From assembly GCF_010586825.1 (NCBI RefSeq), contig NZ_JAAAGB010000001.1:682001-746000 (forward strand): 64,000 bases of DNA, read 5' to 3'. Both the position numbers and the translations under genes were made by a program. This DNA is from Draconibacterium mangrovi (GTDB lineage Bacteria > Bacteroidota > Bacteroidia > Bacteroidales > Prolixibacteraceae). How positions within the stretch are numbered: the stretch's first letter is position 1; each line of letters begins with the position of its first letter. This document shows positions 25,216-33,475 of the stretch, piece by piece. The notes under the pieces were generated by a model. That model saw only the letters and a program-made list of their open reading frames with translations, made no database searches and had not been told where the DNA came from.

Positions 25216-27270
25216 CTACTTAATCAGTTCAACACTGCGCTTCACAAATTGATCCAGATCAGCACCTTTTAACAGGCCATTCGCCAACAGCGCCAAATCA
25301 ACCATTTGTTTTGCCAGTTTATTCTTTTTCCCAAATCCGGCCAGCTCCTCGCGTTTTGCTTCTTCAAGTTTCGCCAGCTCCGAATTTAGTGTTTCCAGTT
25401 TTTCTTTATCTGCTGCCGGAATCTCCTCGCCTTTCTTGCCTTCTTTTGCTTTTTCCAAAGCGGCAATTTCCTCTTTCTGGGCCGAAATTTTTCCTGTCAT
25501 TTCTTCCAGTTTGCCACCCAGTTTTTTGTCTTTGGCATCCAACACTTTTTTCACCAGCGGGTGAGCCGTGTTTACTACCAGGTTTAACGAATCGGGCAAA
25601 TCGCCATACATGCTCATTCCTCCCTGAGCAGCGCTCATATCTTTCATACGGCGCATAAACTCGTTACGGGTAATTACCATCGGCGAACCGTTTTCACCCA
25701 AATCCTGGAAATCAACAATGTAAGTATGAGCATTAGACTGCGGGCAAACTGCCTGGAACACCGGCGACAATTCTTGTTTTTGCTCCCAGGTCCACTCTTC
25801 TTTTGCGGTATCTTCTTTTCGAATCAGATTTTCAACCACGTCAGAGTCAACACGCACAAAACGTTTGTCGGTGTATTTTTGCTCGAATTTGTTGATCAGG
25901 TGAGGTGCCAGCACGTCATCCATAATCAGCACATCGTAACCTTTGTTTTTCGCAGCTTCAACAAAAGTGAATTGCTCCTCAACATTGGTTGTATACAGGT
26001 AAATGGTGTTGTTATCCTTATCAGTCTGGTTCTCTTTAACCAGTTTTTCGTACTCTTCCCAGGTGAAATACTTGCTCTCACTATTTTTCAGCAGGAAGAA
26101 ATTCATTGCACGGTCGTTGAATTTCTCTTCGGTCAGCATTCCATATTCGATAAAGATCTTCAGGTCGTCCCATTTACTTTCAAAATCTTCACGGCTGTCT
26201 TTAAACAGCTGATTCAAACGATCGGCCACTTTTTTATTGATGTGGCTGCTGATCTTTTTCACATTCGAATCGCTTTGCAGGTACGAACGCGACACGTTCA
26301 ACGGAATATCCGGCGAGTCAATCACACCGTGCAGCAATGTCAAAAATTCAGGAACGATTCCTTCAACCGAATCAGTAACAAAAACCTGGTTGCAGTACAA
26401 CTGTATCTTGTTTTTCTGAACCTCGAAATTGTTTTTGATTTTTGGGAAATACAAAATACCTGTCAGGTTGAACGGATAATCAACATTCAGGTGAATATTG
26501 AATAGCGGCTCGTCGCCCATCGGGTATAATTTCCGGTAGAAGCTTTTGTAATCCTCGTCTTTTAAATCAGCCGGCATTTTTGTCCAGGCCGGAGCAACAT
26601 CGTTAATCTGGTTGTCTTCGTCAGAATCAACCTGCTTGCCATCTTTCCAGTCTTTTTTCTTACCGTAAACTACCGGAACAGGAAGGAATTTGCAGTACTT
26701 ATTCAGGATCTCCGAAATTTTTGCATCATCAAGAAAACCTTTTTCCTCTTCGCTGATGTGCATTACAATGTCGGTTCCAACGTCTTCTTTTTCTACTTCT
26801 TCCAGTTCGAATTCAGGACTTCCGTTACAACTCCATTTTACGGCCTGCGCACCATCTTTGTACGATTTTGTAATTACATCCACTTTTTCCGACACCATAA
26901 ACGAACTGTAAAAACCCAATCCGAAATGGCCAATAATCGCGTTGGCGTCGTCTTTGTATTTGTCAAGGAATTCGTTGGCGCCCGAGAAAGCAATCTGGTT
27001 GATGTACTTCTCCACCTCTTCGGCAGTCATCCCTATACCGTTATCCGAAACAGTAATTGTTTTGGCCTCGGTATCCAGTTTAACAACTACTTTAGCCTCA
27101 CTTACATCGCCTTTGTACTCGCCTTTCCCGGCAAGTGTTTTTAGTTTTTGTGTTGCATCAACGGCGTTTGATACAATCTCACGCAAAAAAATGTCGTGAT
27201 CAGAATAGAGAAACTTTTTAATAATTGGGAAAAGATTCTCGCTGGTTACTCCAATTTTTCCTGTTTGCAT
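25216..27270 (-). CDS. htpG: molecular chaperone HtpG (Hsp90)
   Basis: The 684-residue protein is a full bacterial Hsp90. The GHKL ATPase domain begins with LFPIIKKFLYSDHDIFLREIVSN-type sequence (split here: LREIVSNAVDATQKL), then VSDNGIGMT and GHFGLGFYSSFMV, the ATP lid. The middle domain has FPKIKNNFEVQKNKIQLYCN and the conserved PLNVSRSYLQ with the catalytic Arg. The C-terminal domain includes a charged insertion rich in Lys/Glu (about residues 590-650), an expansion usual in Bacteroidota. It assists folding of client proteins in the cytoplasm under stress. It is divergent from the aminotransferase gene. Confidence 0.98.
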   Translation of the reverse strand: MQTGKIGVTSENLFPIIKKFLYSDHDIFLREIVSNAVDATQKLKTLAGKGEYKGDVSEAKVVVKLDTEAKTITVSDNGIGMTAEEVEKYINQIAFSGANEFLDKYKDDANAIIGHFGLGFYSSFMVSEKVDVITKSYKDGAQAVKWSCNGSPEFELEEVEKEDVGTDIVMHISEEEKGFLDDAKISEILNKYCKFLPVPVVYGKKKDWKDGKQVDSDEDNQINDVAPAWTKMPADLKDEDYKSFYRKLYPMGDEPLFNIHLNVDYPFNLTGILYFPKIKNNFEVQKNKIQLYCNQVFVTDSVEGIVPEFLTLLHGVIDSPDIPLNVSRSYLQSDSNVKKISSHINKKVADRLNQLFKDSREDFESKWDDLKIFIEYGMLTEEKFNDRAMNFFLLKNSESKYFTWEEYEKLVKENQTDKDNNTIYLYTTNVEEQFTFVEAAKNKGYDVLIMDDVLAPHLINKFEQKYTDKRFVRVDSDVVENLIRKEDTAKEEWTWEQKQELSPVFQAVCPQSNAHTYIVDFQDLGENGSPMVITRNEFMRRMKDMSAAQGGMSMYGDLPDSLNLVVNTAHPLVKKVLDAKDKKLGGKLEEMTGKISAQKEEIAALEKAKEGKKGEEIPAADKEKLETLNSELAKLEEAKREELAGFGKKNKLAKQMVDLALLANGLLKGADLDQFVKRSVELIK

Positions 27271-27460
27271 TTTTCTATATTTTAAATTTTACTATCAATT
27301 TTACGCTCGCCAAAAGTCAAACGCTGTGCCATTCGTTTTTTGTGACGATTTGACAGAAAATCGCGTTTTCCTACATTAATTATGGCGGAAAGCTGATTTT
27401 TACCCTATATTTATTTCACCCAAACACCTTTTATTTGCGTCTCTTATAAAAAAGCGATTT

Positions 27461-28936
27461 ATGGCTAGTCTGGAAAAATACTTCGAAAAATTCAGAAAAA
27501 ATATTGTGGGTATTGATCAGGAATTTGAAACTCCTTATGGCACAATGAAAATACATTATGGCGACTGGATTGCCAGTGGCCGGTTGTACCGCCCTATCGA
27601 GTGTAAGATTACCGACGAGATTGGACCGTATGTTGGCAATACCCACACTGAAACCAGCGAAACCGGAATACGAATGACGCATGCTTACCATAAATCGCAC
27701 CAGCTGATAAAACAACATGTAAATGCCGGGCCGAACGATATTATCATAACCGCCGGTTTCGGGATGACGGCTGTAATCAACAAATTTCAGCGAATTCTTG
27801 GATTAAAATACTGCGGCAAAGTGGCAGGAAAAACCTGTATTGCCGAGCGCGAAAAGCCGGTGGTTTTTGTCACACACATGGAGCACCACTCGAACCATAC
27901 TTCGTGGTACGAAACCAGTGCCGACGTGGTGGTTGTTGAACCCGGCGAAGGATTACTGGTTGACACCGACAACTTGCGTAAAGCACTGAAAAAATATAAA
28001 GACCGCCAATTTAAAATTGGGTCTTTTACCGCTTGCTCGAATGTAACCGGAGTACGCACACCCTATCACGAAATGGCAAAGATTATGCACGAATACGGCG
28101 GTGTTTGTTTTATCGATTTTGCCGCCTCTGCACCTTACGACGAGATAAATATGCACCCCGAAGATCCGATGGAAAAACTGGATGCCGTTATGTTCTCGCC
28201 ACATAAGTTTTTGGGAGGACCGGGCTCATCCGGCGTAATTGTTTTTGATGCCAGCATGTATAAAAATACCGTTCCGGATAATCCCGGCGGCGGTACTGTT
28301 GACTGGACGAATCGTTGGGGAAAATATAAATACGTTGACGATATTGAAGCCCGTGAAGATGGAGGAACTCCCGGATTCCTGCAATCGATGCGCACAGCGC
28401 TTTGTTTTGATTTAAAAGACCAGATGGGGATTGAAAATATCCGTAAACGCGAAGAAGAATTGCTTGAACGTGCCTTTAAAGGTCTCGATTCCATTAAAGG
28501 ATTAAATATTCTGGCCGACAACGTACGCGACCGCCTTGGCGTAATTTCGTTTTACGTTGAAGGAATTCATTATAACCTTTTGGTTCGTTTGCTAAACGAC
28601 AAATATGGTATTCAAACACGTGGAGGTTGTGCCTGCGCAGGAACATACGGACATTTTCTGTTGGAAGTTTCGCTGGAGCAATCGGAGGAAATTACCGATA
28701 AAATCAACCACGGCGATCTGTCAGATAAACCGGGCTGGGTGCGCTGGTCGCTTCACCCGACAATGACCGATGAGGAAGTTGATATTATGATCGATGCATT
28801 AAATGATATCGTTTCGAACATTAACGAATACGAAAAAGATTATAACTACGTCAACCGCACCAACTCGTTCTGGCACAAAGATGAAAAAGATGATCAGGAA
28901 TTGTTGAACAAGTGGTTTACGCTTGAACACAAATAA
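27461..28936 (+). CDS. class V aminotransferase-fold PLP enzyme (cysteine desulfurase-like)
   Basis: The 491-residue product has a class V PLP fold. MEHHSNHTSWYE (140-151), FIDFAASAPYDEI (218-230, cofactor-binding Asp219) and SPHKFLGGPG (246-255, Schiff-base Lys249) are clear. RGGCACAGTYGH near residue 390 places a cysteine where SufS-type desulfurases hold their reactive loop. It is longer than IscS or SufS (about 400), mainly at the N- and C-terminal ends, and belongs to a Bacteroidota subgroup of uncharacterised desulfurase-like enzymes. No suf or isc genes are adjacent. A role in sulfur transfer is possible but unproven. Confidence 0.88.
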   Translation: MASLEKYFEKFRKNIVGIDQEFETPYGTMKIHYGDWIASGRLYRPIECKITDEIGPYVGNTHTETSETGIRMTHAYHKSHQLIKQHVNAGPNDIIITAGFGMTAVINKFQRILGLKYCGKVAGKTCIAEREKPVVFVTHMEHHSNHTSWYETSADVVVVEPGEGLLVDTDNLRKALKKYKDRQFKIGSFTACSNVTGVRTPYHEMAKIMHEYGGVCFIDFAASAPYDEINMHPEDPMEKLDAVMFSPHKFLGGPGSSGVIVFDASMYKNTVPDNPGGGTVDWTNRWGKYKYVDDIEAREDGGTPGFLQSMRTALCFDLKDQMGIENIRKREEELLERAFKGLDSIKGLNILADNVRDRLGVISFYVEGIHYNLLVRLLNDKYGIQTRGGCACAGTYGHFLLEVSLEQSEEITDKINHGDLSDKPGWVRWSLHPTMTDEEVDIMIDALNDIVSNINEYEKDYNYVNRTNSFWHKDEKDDQELLNKWFTLEHK

Positions 28937-28946
28937 TCGATCCTCC

Positions 28947-29903
28947 TCATTTTCTCTTTCCCAATTTAGAAGCCACAAAACTGATTATAAGTATTTGTAT
29001 GGGGTGGAAAATCATAATTGGCAGTAACATAATTCCGGTAGTTGCCGATTGCTGAAACAATATTTTGGCAAAAACAGTTCCGTGTACCAACGACTTTTTT
29101 GTTCCGCAAAATTGTGTTGTTATCTGATCTTCAATATTAAATCGCAGCAGCTGTGAAACTTTAAGCGTTAGGAAATAAATCGCATAAAAAAGGATAATAA
29201 CTGCCGTTACTATCAGAAAAAGGTCGACTGCGTCAACAGCGCTAAACACCTTGTTCTCGAATGAATGCGAAAAGCTTTTAAAGATAATCAGCAGGATCAC
29301 CGATTTATCGAACAACGTAAAGTATCGATTGTATTTTCGGGCATAATCGCCCCAATAACGTTGCAGTAAAACACCGACAATAACAGGCAGTAGAATTTCG
29401 GTAAGCAGTTTGAAATAAATTTCGCCAAGGTTAAAATCAATAGTGGTTTGGGTTAAAAATAGTCCCATCCAAAGTGGCGTAATAACAATCCCGATCAATC
29501 CTGAAATACTGGCGTTAAAAATGGCAGCCGGAATATTTCCTTTTGCAATTGAAACCATCACCACCGACGATGAAACGGTGGACGGCAGCGCAGCCAAAAA
29601 CAAAAATGCCAGCCAGATGGTTTGTCCGTTTTCGGTTTTTATAAACGGATGAAAAGCAAGAACAATTAAGGGAAAAACAAAAAAGGTAGTTACCTGAACC
29701 ACGATATGTAACTTCCAGTTTTTTAATCCCGTTTTTATATCGCGCGGACTGAGTTTCAATCCATAAAAAAAGAATATCAGCGAAATACCGATACTCGCAA
29801 TTAAATCAAGCGGCACACCACTTTCCGGGCTTCCAATTCCGGGAAAAAACCAGGCCAGAATAATTACACCGATAATGGCTAAAACGAATTTATCTATCTT
29901 CAT
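28947..29903 (-). CDS. SBF-like bile acid:sodium symporter family transporter
   Basis: The 318-residue membrane protein has about ten hydrophobic segments, beginning MKIDKFVLAIIGVIILAWFF. The motifs AALPSTVSSSVVMVSIAKGN (about 105-124) and FCGTKKSLVHGT (about 265) are characteristic of the SBF-like family (PF13593), including yeast Rch1-type relatives. Members are predicted sodium-coupled transporters of organic anions or regulators of ion uptake. The substrate is unknown. Its end nearly abuts the convergent aminotransferase gene, with 10 bases between the stops. Confidence 0.9.
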   Translation of the reverse strand: MKIDKFVLAIIGVIILAWFFPGIGSPESGVPLDLIASIGISLIFFFYGLKLSPRDIKTGLKNWKLHIVVQVTTFFVFPLIVLAFHPFIKTENGQTIWLAFLFLAALPSTVSSSVVMVSIAKGNIPAAIFNASISGLIGIVITPLWMGLFLTQTTIDFNLGEIYFKLLTEILLPVIVGVLLQRYWGDYARKYNRYFTLFDKSVILLIIFKSFSHSFENKVFSAVDAVDLFLIVTAVIILFYAIYFLTLKVSQLLRFNIEDQITTQFCGTKKSLVHGTVFAKILFQQSATTGIMLLPIMIFHPIQILIISFVASKLGKRK

Positions 29904-30044
29904 TATATAATAGTAATATAATTACAGTGTGTAAACATGCGCTGCTACGTCAGTAAAAATACCCTTGAAAATTTCATTTCCAAAATAAATGTCAATCAAA
30001 GGATTTGAAATCTCATTATAGTAACACCGTTTCAATTGATTTTC

Positions 30045-30052
30045 TACCTTTG
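30045..30052 (+). promoter_or_regulatory. -7 box abutting the patatin start
   Basis: TACCTTTG matches TAnnTTTG exactly and ends 6 bases before the ATG at 30059. If used, transcription would begin at or next to the start codon. No convincing -33 TTTG is visible. Confidence 0.4.
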
Positions 30053-30058
30053 AAAGGT

Positions 30059-30808
30059 ATGACAAAGAAATACGAAAACGGTCTGGTTTTAAGTGGTGGC
30101 GGTACGCGTGGGTTTGCCCATCTTGGCGTAATAGCGGCGCTCGACAAACTTGGTATTCAACCCGATGTAATTTCGGGAGTTAGTGCCGGTGCCATTGTTG
30201 GAGCTTTTATTGCCGCCGGAAAATCGCCCGAAGAAATACGCGATAATTTTAAACGCGGCTGGTTTTTCCAATACACTAAAATTCACTTTCCGGTTGATGG
30301 TTTGCTTAAGCTTGATGGTTTAAAGGAAATTCTGGAAAAGGAAATCGCAATTGAGAACATTGAAGACCTTAAAATACCGTTTTATATTTGTGTTTCGAAT
30401 TTGAACAAAGGAACTGTTGAATACCGAAACACAGGGAGCCTTGGCGATACTGTACTAGCCTCGGCATCTATTCCTGTTATTTTTGCACCGGTTGAATTAG
30501 GCCGGTATTTATATGTTGACGGCGGATTGATGGATAACATCCCCGTTGCCCCAATTAGAAAAGATTGCCAATGTATAATTGCGTCAAACATTAGTCCCAT
30601 CAATCCGAAAGCAAAAATGAAAAACCTCATACAAATTGCCACACGAACTGTTTATATGAGCGTGAACCAAAAACTGGAGGAAATAAAAAAAGAGGTTGAT
30701 GTTTATATTGAGCCAAAAGGAATTGACGAATACGATGTATTTCAAAGAAAACATGCCGACGAGCTTTTCGATCTGGGCTACAAAAAAACGCTGGAGGTTC
30801 TGAAATAA
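30059..30808 (+). CDS. patatin-like phospholipase
   Basis: The start at 30059 gives MTKKYENGLVLSGGG. The oxyanion motif GGGTRG (residues 13-18) then precedes the nucleophile elbow GVSAG with Ser42 and the catalytic Asp in VDGGLMDNIP. These are the three signatures of bacterial patatins, lipid acyl hydrolases that use a Ser-Asp dyad. At 249 residues it has a minimal domain and no signal peptide, so it is cytoplasmic or peripheral. An in-frame ATG at 30005 would add 18 residues lying upstream of a perfect -7 box and is disfavoured. It is divergent from the SBF-like transporter. Confidence 0.93.
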   Translation: MTKKYENGLVLSGGGTRGFAHLGVIAALDKLGIQPDVISGVSAGAIVGAFIAAGKSPEEIRDNFKRGWFFQYTKIHFPVDGLLKLDGLKEILEKEIAIENIEDLKIPFYICVSNLNKGTVEYRNTGSLGDTVLASASIPVIFAPVELGRYLYVDGGLMDNIPVAPIRKDCQCIIASNISPINPKAKMKNLIQIATRTVYMSVNQKLEEIKKEVDVYIEPKGIDEYDVFQRKHADELFDLGYKKTLEVLK

Positions 30809-31020
30809 AAACAGACATGATAAAAGGGAATCACCAACATAGAATAAAAAAACTGACCCCTCCTAACCTCCCGCCAGCTGGCGGGGAGGAATAAGATTCT
30901 TGATATTAAATATCGTCCGAAACTTTTATTTAATGGACAAAAGTCCCCTTTGGGGATTTAGGGGGCATAATATAAGTTTGAAGCCAATATAAACACATGG
31001 TATATTGAGCCGGTTTTTCT
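30809..31020. repeat. intergenic repeat with GC-rich palindrome
   Basis: CCTCCCGCCAGC followed by GCTGGCGGGGAGG near 30871-30894 forms a near-perfect palindrome. A TGGGGATTTAGGGGGC segment typical of dispersed Bacteroidota repeats follows near 30952. No coding signal was seen. Confidence 0.5.
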
Positions 31021-31056
31021 ATAGAAAAAGCCGCTTCGGAAATTCCCGAAACGGCT
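31021..31056 (-). terminator. terminator of GroES-like gene
   Basis: AGCCGCTTCGG (31029-31039) pairs with CCGAAACGGCT (31046-31056). On the minus strand the hairpin is followed by TTTTTCTAT. It lies just after the GroES-like stop at 31082. Confidence 0.85.
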
Positions 31057-31081
31057 CAGCTTATATTTTTAACTTTCTCAT

Positions 31082-31465
31082 CTAGTCAAACAAGTTCTCA
31101 TCTCTGATGATCATTAATATTGCGGAATGTGGCAAAATAATGTACTTCTCATTATTAAACTCAATTTCGTGCCCGCTTTTATTTAAATAAATCGCCAGGT
31201 CGCCAATGTGCGTTTGCAGCGGAACATATTTTACCTCTTCCTTTTTTTCTTTCCACGCTTCGTCTTCTTCGCTCACTGCCGGAATCGGGTAACCCGGACC
31301 AACTTTTACGATATAACCACTTTGCACTTTCTCGTTCTCCTGAACCGATGGCGGCAAATACAACCCCGACTTGGTTTTGCCAGACGGATTTTTGGGTTTA
31401 ACCAAAACACGGTCGCCAACCATTATAAATTTTTCCAGATCCTTTTCTTCAATTACTAACGACAT
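31082..31465 (-). CDS. divergent GroES-family co-chaperonin-like protein
   Basis: The start at 31465 gives MSLVIEEKDLEKF and a 127-residue product with the GroES beta-barrel order: VGDRVLVKPKNP, SGLYLPPSVQENEKVQSGYIVKVGPG and KYIILPHSAILMII. Instead of the standard mobile loop it carries an acidic/lysine-rich insertion (EEDEAWKEKKEEVKYVPLQ) between the barrel strands, and it lacks a groEL neighbour. It is therefore probably a paralogue of the main GroES with an unknown partner. The frame extends upstream to 31573, but an exact -7 box between the two starts favours 31465. It is transcribed alone. Confidence 0.85.
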   Translation of the reverse strand: MSLVIEEKDLEKFIMVGDRVLVKPKNPSGKTKSGLYLPPSVQENEKVQSGYIVKVGPGYPIPAVSEEDEAWKEKKEEVKYVPLQTHIGDLAIYLNKSGHEIEFNNEKYIILPHSAILMIIRDENLFD

Positions 31466-31488
31466 AAACAATACATTTTTTCTGTTGA

Positions 31489-31496
31489 CAAAGATA
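31489..31496 (-). promoter_or_regulatory. -7 box of GroES-like gene
   Basis: TATCTTTG on the minus strand, an exact consensus match, lies 24 bases upstream of the ATG at 31465. Confidence 0.6.
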
Positions 31497-31573
31497 CAAG
31501 TTTTCGATGTTGCTGTAAAAAAAGTTATTCGATGAAGAATCTTTTTTACGAAGATATTAAAGTGGACACTCAA

Positions 31574-31709
31574 CCAAATACGCTTCTCTGTTCGTACTAT
31601 TTAACTTATCATTCGATTTTTCCAAATGCAACAGATATCTTCAACTGATTGTATTTATGACTCTTACAAGTTTCACTTAAAATATTTTTCAAAAAATATA
31701 CTACTTTGT
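31574..31709. other. AT-rich intergenic region
   Basis: The stretch between the divergent GroES-like gene and the promoter of the WM-repeat gene is AT-rich, with no gene or hairpin of note. Confidence 0.4.
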
Positions 31710-31742
31710 TTTGCATAGTACCATTTTTTGTACTTATATTTG
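31710..31742 (+). promoter_or_regulatory. strong promoter of WM-repeat protein gene
   Basis: TTTG at 31710-31713 and TATATTTG at 31735-31742 are separated by 21 bases and match the Bacteroidota consensus exactly. The leader to the ATG at 31921 would be about 170 bases and includes an A-rich tract. Confidence 0.7.
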
Positions 31743-31831
31743 CAATACAAAGTTCAGGTTTTAAACCAGTACATTTTTAAAAAAAGTTCTAAATTTTTTG
31801 TAACGAATCTAATTTTTGGTCGTCTTAATAT

Positions 31832-31913
31832 CGAAAACAAGAAAACAGAACGAGAAAACAAGAAACAAAAAGTCGAAGCAACAAAACAAGAAAACAAAAA
31901 CAAAAGCAGGAGG
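31832..31913 (+). promoter_or_regulatory. A-rich GAAAACAA-type leader and perfect Shine-Dalgarno
   Basis: From 31832 to 31906 the sense strand is almost free of pyrimidine runs and repeats GAAAACAA/CAAGAAAC motifs. It is followed by AGGAGG at 31908-31913, 7 bases before the ATG. A perfect ribosome-binding site is unusual in Bacteroidota and fixes the start. Confidence 0.65.
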
Positions 31914-31920
31914 CAAAGTC

Positions 31921-32457
31921 ATGAAAACAACAAACAATGTTCAGAAAGCAATCACAAAATCACTGGCGGTTATTATTAGTTTGGTTTTGATCAGCATTAC
32001 AGTAAATGCACAAGATTTTTGGAGAACCGTAATGGAAAACAACAGCTTCAGCCAAATAGCCATGGCAATGACAGATAACACTGAAGCGAGCTCAGCATCA
32101 GCAGATGCTTCATCAACAACAGATATGAGTGCGTATGCCGAGTATGCAGCAGTTGAAGCAGAAGAAGCATTGGATGTAGAAAACTGGATGCTTGCCGAAA
32201 ACAATTTCTTTACAACAGTAGATGTAGGCATTGAGGCAGAAGAAGCACTTGAAGTTGAAAACTGGATGACTAACGAAAGCTACTTTGATGGAATGGCAAG
32301 CTACTTTAAAGTAGATACTGAAGAAGCATTGGAAGTGGAAGCTTGGATGACAAATACCGACTACTTCGGAGTTCTGTCGGTAGACGTTGAAGAAGAAACA
32401 GAAGCAGCTTTGGAAGTGGAAGCATGGATGACAAACGCAGAAATCTGGAACATCTAA
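31921..32457 (+). CDS. exported protein with four EEALEVExWMTN repeats, function unknown
   Basis: The 178-residue product has a signal peptide (residues 1-30, ending VNA) and an Ala/Ser-rich acidic linker (50-78). Four repeats with a period of 26-27 residues follow. Each has the core E-A-L-x-V-E-x-W-M, with Trp-Met at 89-90, 115-116, 142-143 and 169-170, followed in three of the four by T-N and, at a few residues' distance, an aromatic residue. The protein is very acidic and contains no cysteine. I know related E-x-W-M repeats from other Bacteroidota small exported proteins, but no named function. Its promoter, long A-rich leader and perfect AGGAGG site suggest strong, regulated expression. 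It is a single gene with its own terminator. Confidence 0.8.
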   Translation: MKTTNNVQKAITKSLAVIISLVLISITVNAQDFWRTVMENNSFSQIAMAMTDNTEASSASADASSTTDMSAYAEYAAVEAEEALDVENWMLAENNFFTTVDVGIEAEEALEVENWMTNESYFDGMASYFKVDTEEALEVEAWMTNTDYFGVLSVDVEEETEAALEVEAWMTNAEIWNI

Positions 32458-32478
32458 TTACGAATAACTCATTTTAAT

Positions 32479-32519
32479 AAAAAACCGCGGCTCTTTAAAT
32501 TAGAGCGGCGGTTTTTTAT
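32479..32519. terminator. terminator between WM-repeat gene and map
   Basis: AAAAAACCGC and GCGGTTTTTT arms with an inner GCTCT/AGAGC stem form a 16-bp hairpin followed by T-rich sequence. A-runs and T-runs on both sides allow use by both convergent genes. Confidence 0.85.
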
Positions 32520-32539
32520 TGTGCTTAAACAAGCGCAAT

Positions 32540-33319
32540 TTATGTTATCGGGTATTCATTATGAATATCTGTCAAAACTTCGCAGCCGGTTGGAGTTATC
32601 AAAACCGTATGTTCAAACTGTGCCGACAATTTGTTATCGATTGTGCGAGCTGTCCAGCCATCGTTTTTATCAATCACCGCTTTTGGTTTCCCCTGGTTAA
32701 TCATCGGCTCAATGGTAAAAATCATTCCGGGTTTCATTTCCGGTCCCGTGTTTCTTCGTGAGGCATGATCGACCTGCGGCTCTTCGTGAAAATCAACACC
32801 AACACCATGTCCGCAAAACTCGTATACCACACTGTAACCTTGTGCTTTGGCATAGCGCTGAATAACAAATCCTATATTCCCAAAACGATTGCCCGGTTTT
32901 ACCTGCTCAATTCCAAGGTCGAGACAGTGGCCGGTAATATCAATCAAATCTTCAGCTTCCTTACTCACATCTCCCACCGTAAACATACGCGACGTATCGC
33001 CATAGTACCCATTTAAAATTGTGGTGACATCAATATTCAGAATATCTCCTTCTTTTAAAACGGTTTGTTTTGAAGGAATACCGTGACAAATCACATTATT
33101 TAACGAAATACAACTCGATTTAGGATAACCGTTGTACCCTTTGGTTGCAGGAACAGCTCCATGGGAACGAATAAATTCCTCCACTTTATCGTCGATAAAT
33201 TCCGTGTTTACTCCTTCTTTTACAAACTGCTCAGCAAAATCAAGCGTTTTTGCTGCCAGTTTTGCACTTTGCCTGATGCCTTCTATCTGCTCCGGAGTCT
33301 TAATTATAATTTTTCCCAT
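32540..33319 (-). CDS. map: type I methionine aminopeptidase
   Basis: The 259-residue enzyme removes N-terminal methionine from nascent proteins in the cytoplasm. Its metal ligands align with the E. coli enzyme at identical numbers: Asp97 (NIDVTT), Asp108 (GDTSRMF), His171 (CGHGVG), Glu204 (FTIEPM) and Glu235 (QFEHT), with substrate-binding His79 in ICHG. The length is that of a bare type Ia enzyme with no zinc-finger or SH3 extension. It is encoded alone here, not in the ribosomal-protein operon. Many Bacteroidota carry a separate copy like this. Confidence 0.98.
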   Translation of the reverse strand: MGKIIIKTPEQIEGIRQSAKLAAKTLDFAEQFVKEGVNTEFIDDKVEEFIRSHGAVPATKGYNGYPKSSCISLNNVICHGIPSKQTVLKEGDILNIDVTTILNGYYGDTSRMFTVGDVSKEAEDLIDITGHCLDLGIEQVKPGNRFGNIGFVIQRYAKAQGYSVVYEFCGHGVGVDFHEEPQVDHASRRNTGPEMKPGMIFTIEPMINQGKPKAVIDKNDGWTARTIDNKLSAQFEHTVLITPTGCEVLTDIHNEYPIT

Positions 33320-33475
33320 TAATCGTTGTACTTTGCTGCAAAATTGAACATTTGTTGTTGATTTTCAAAAACCGAACAATAAATTTGCGAAAAAGTTTAC
33401 AAAAAGAACCAAGTCGGAAGCACGAACAGAAAGACGACTTGCAATTTCACACTTCGGACTTCAAATCGTTTTAGC

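Noticed and set aside
25726-26505. 259-codon frame antisense to htpG
   Set aside because: Shadow of a conserved gene, with Phe/Ile/Val-rich noise and no domain.
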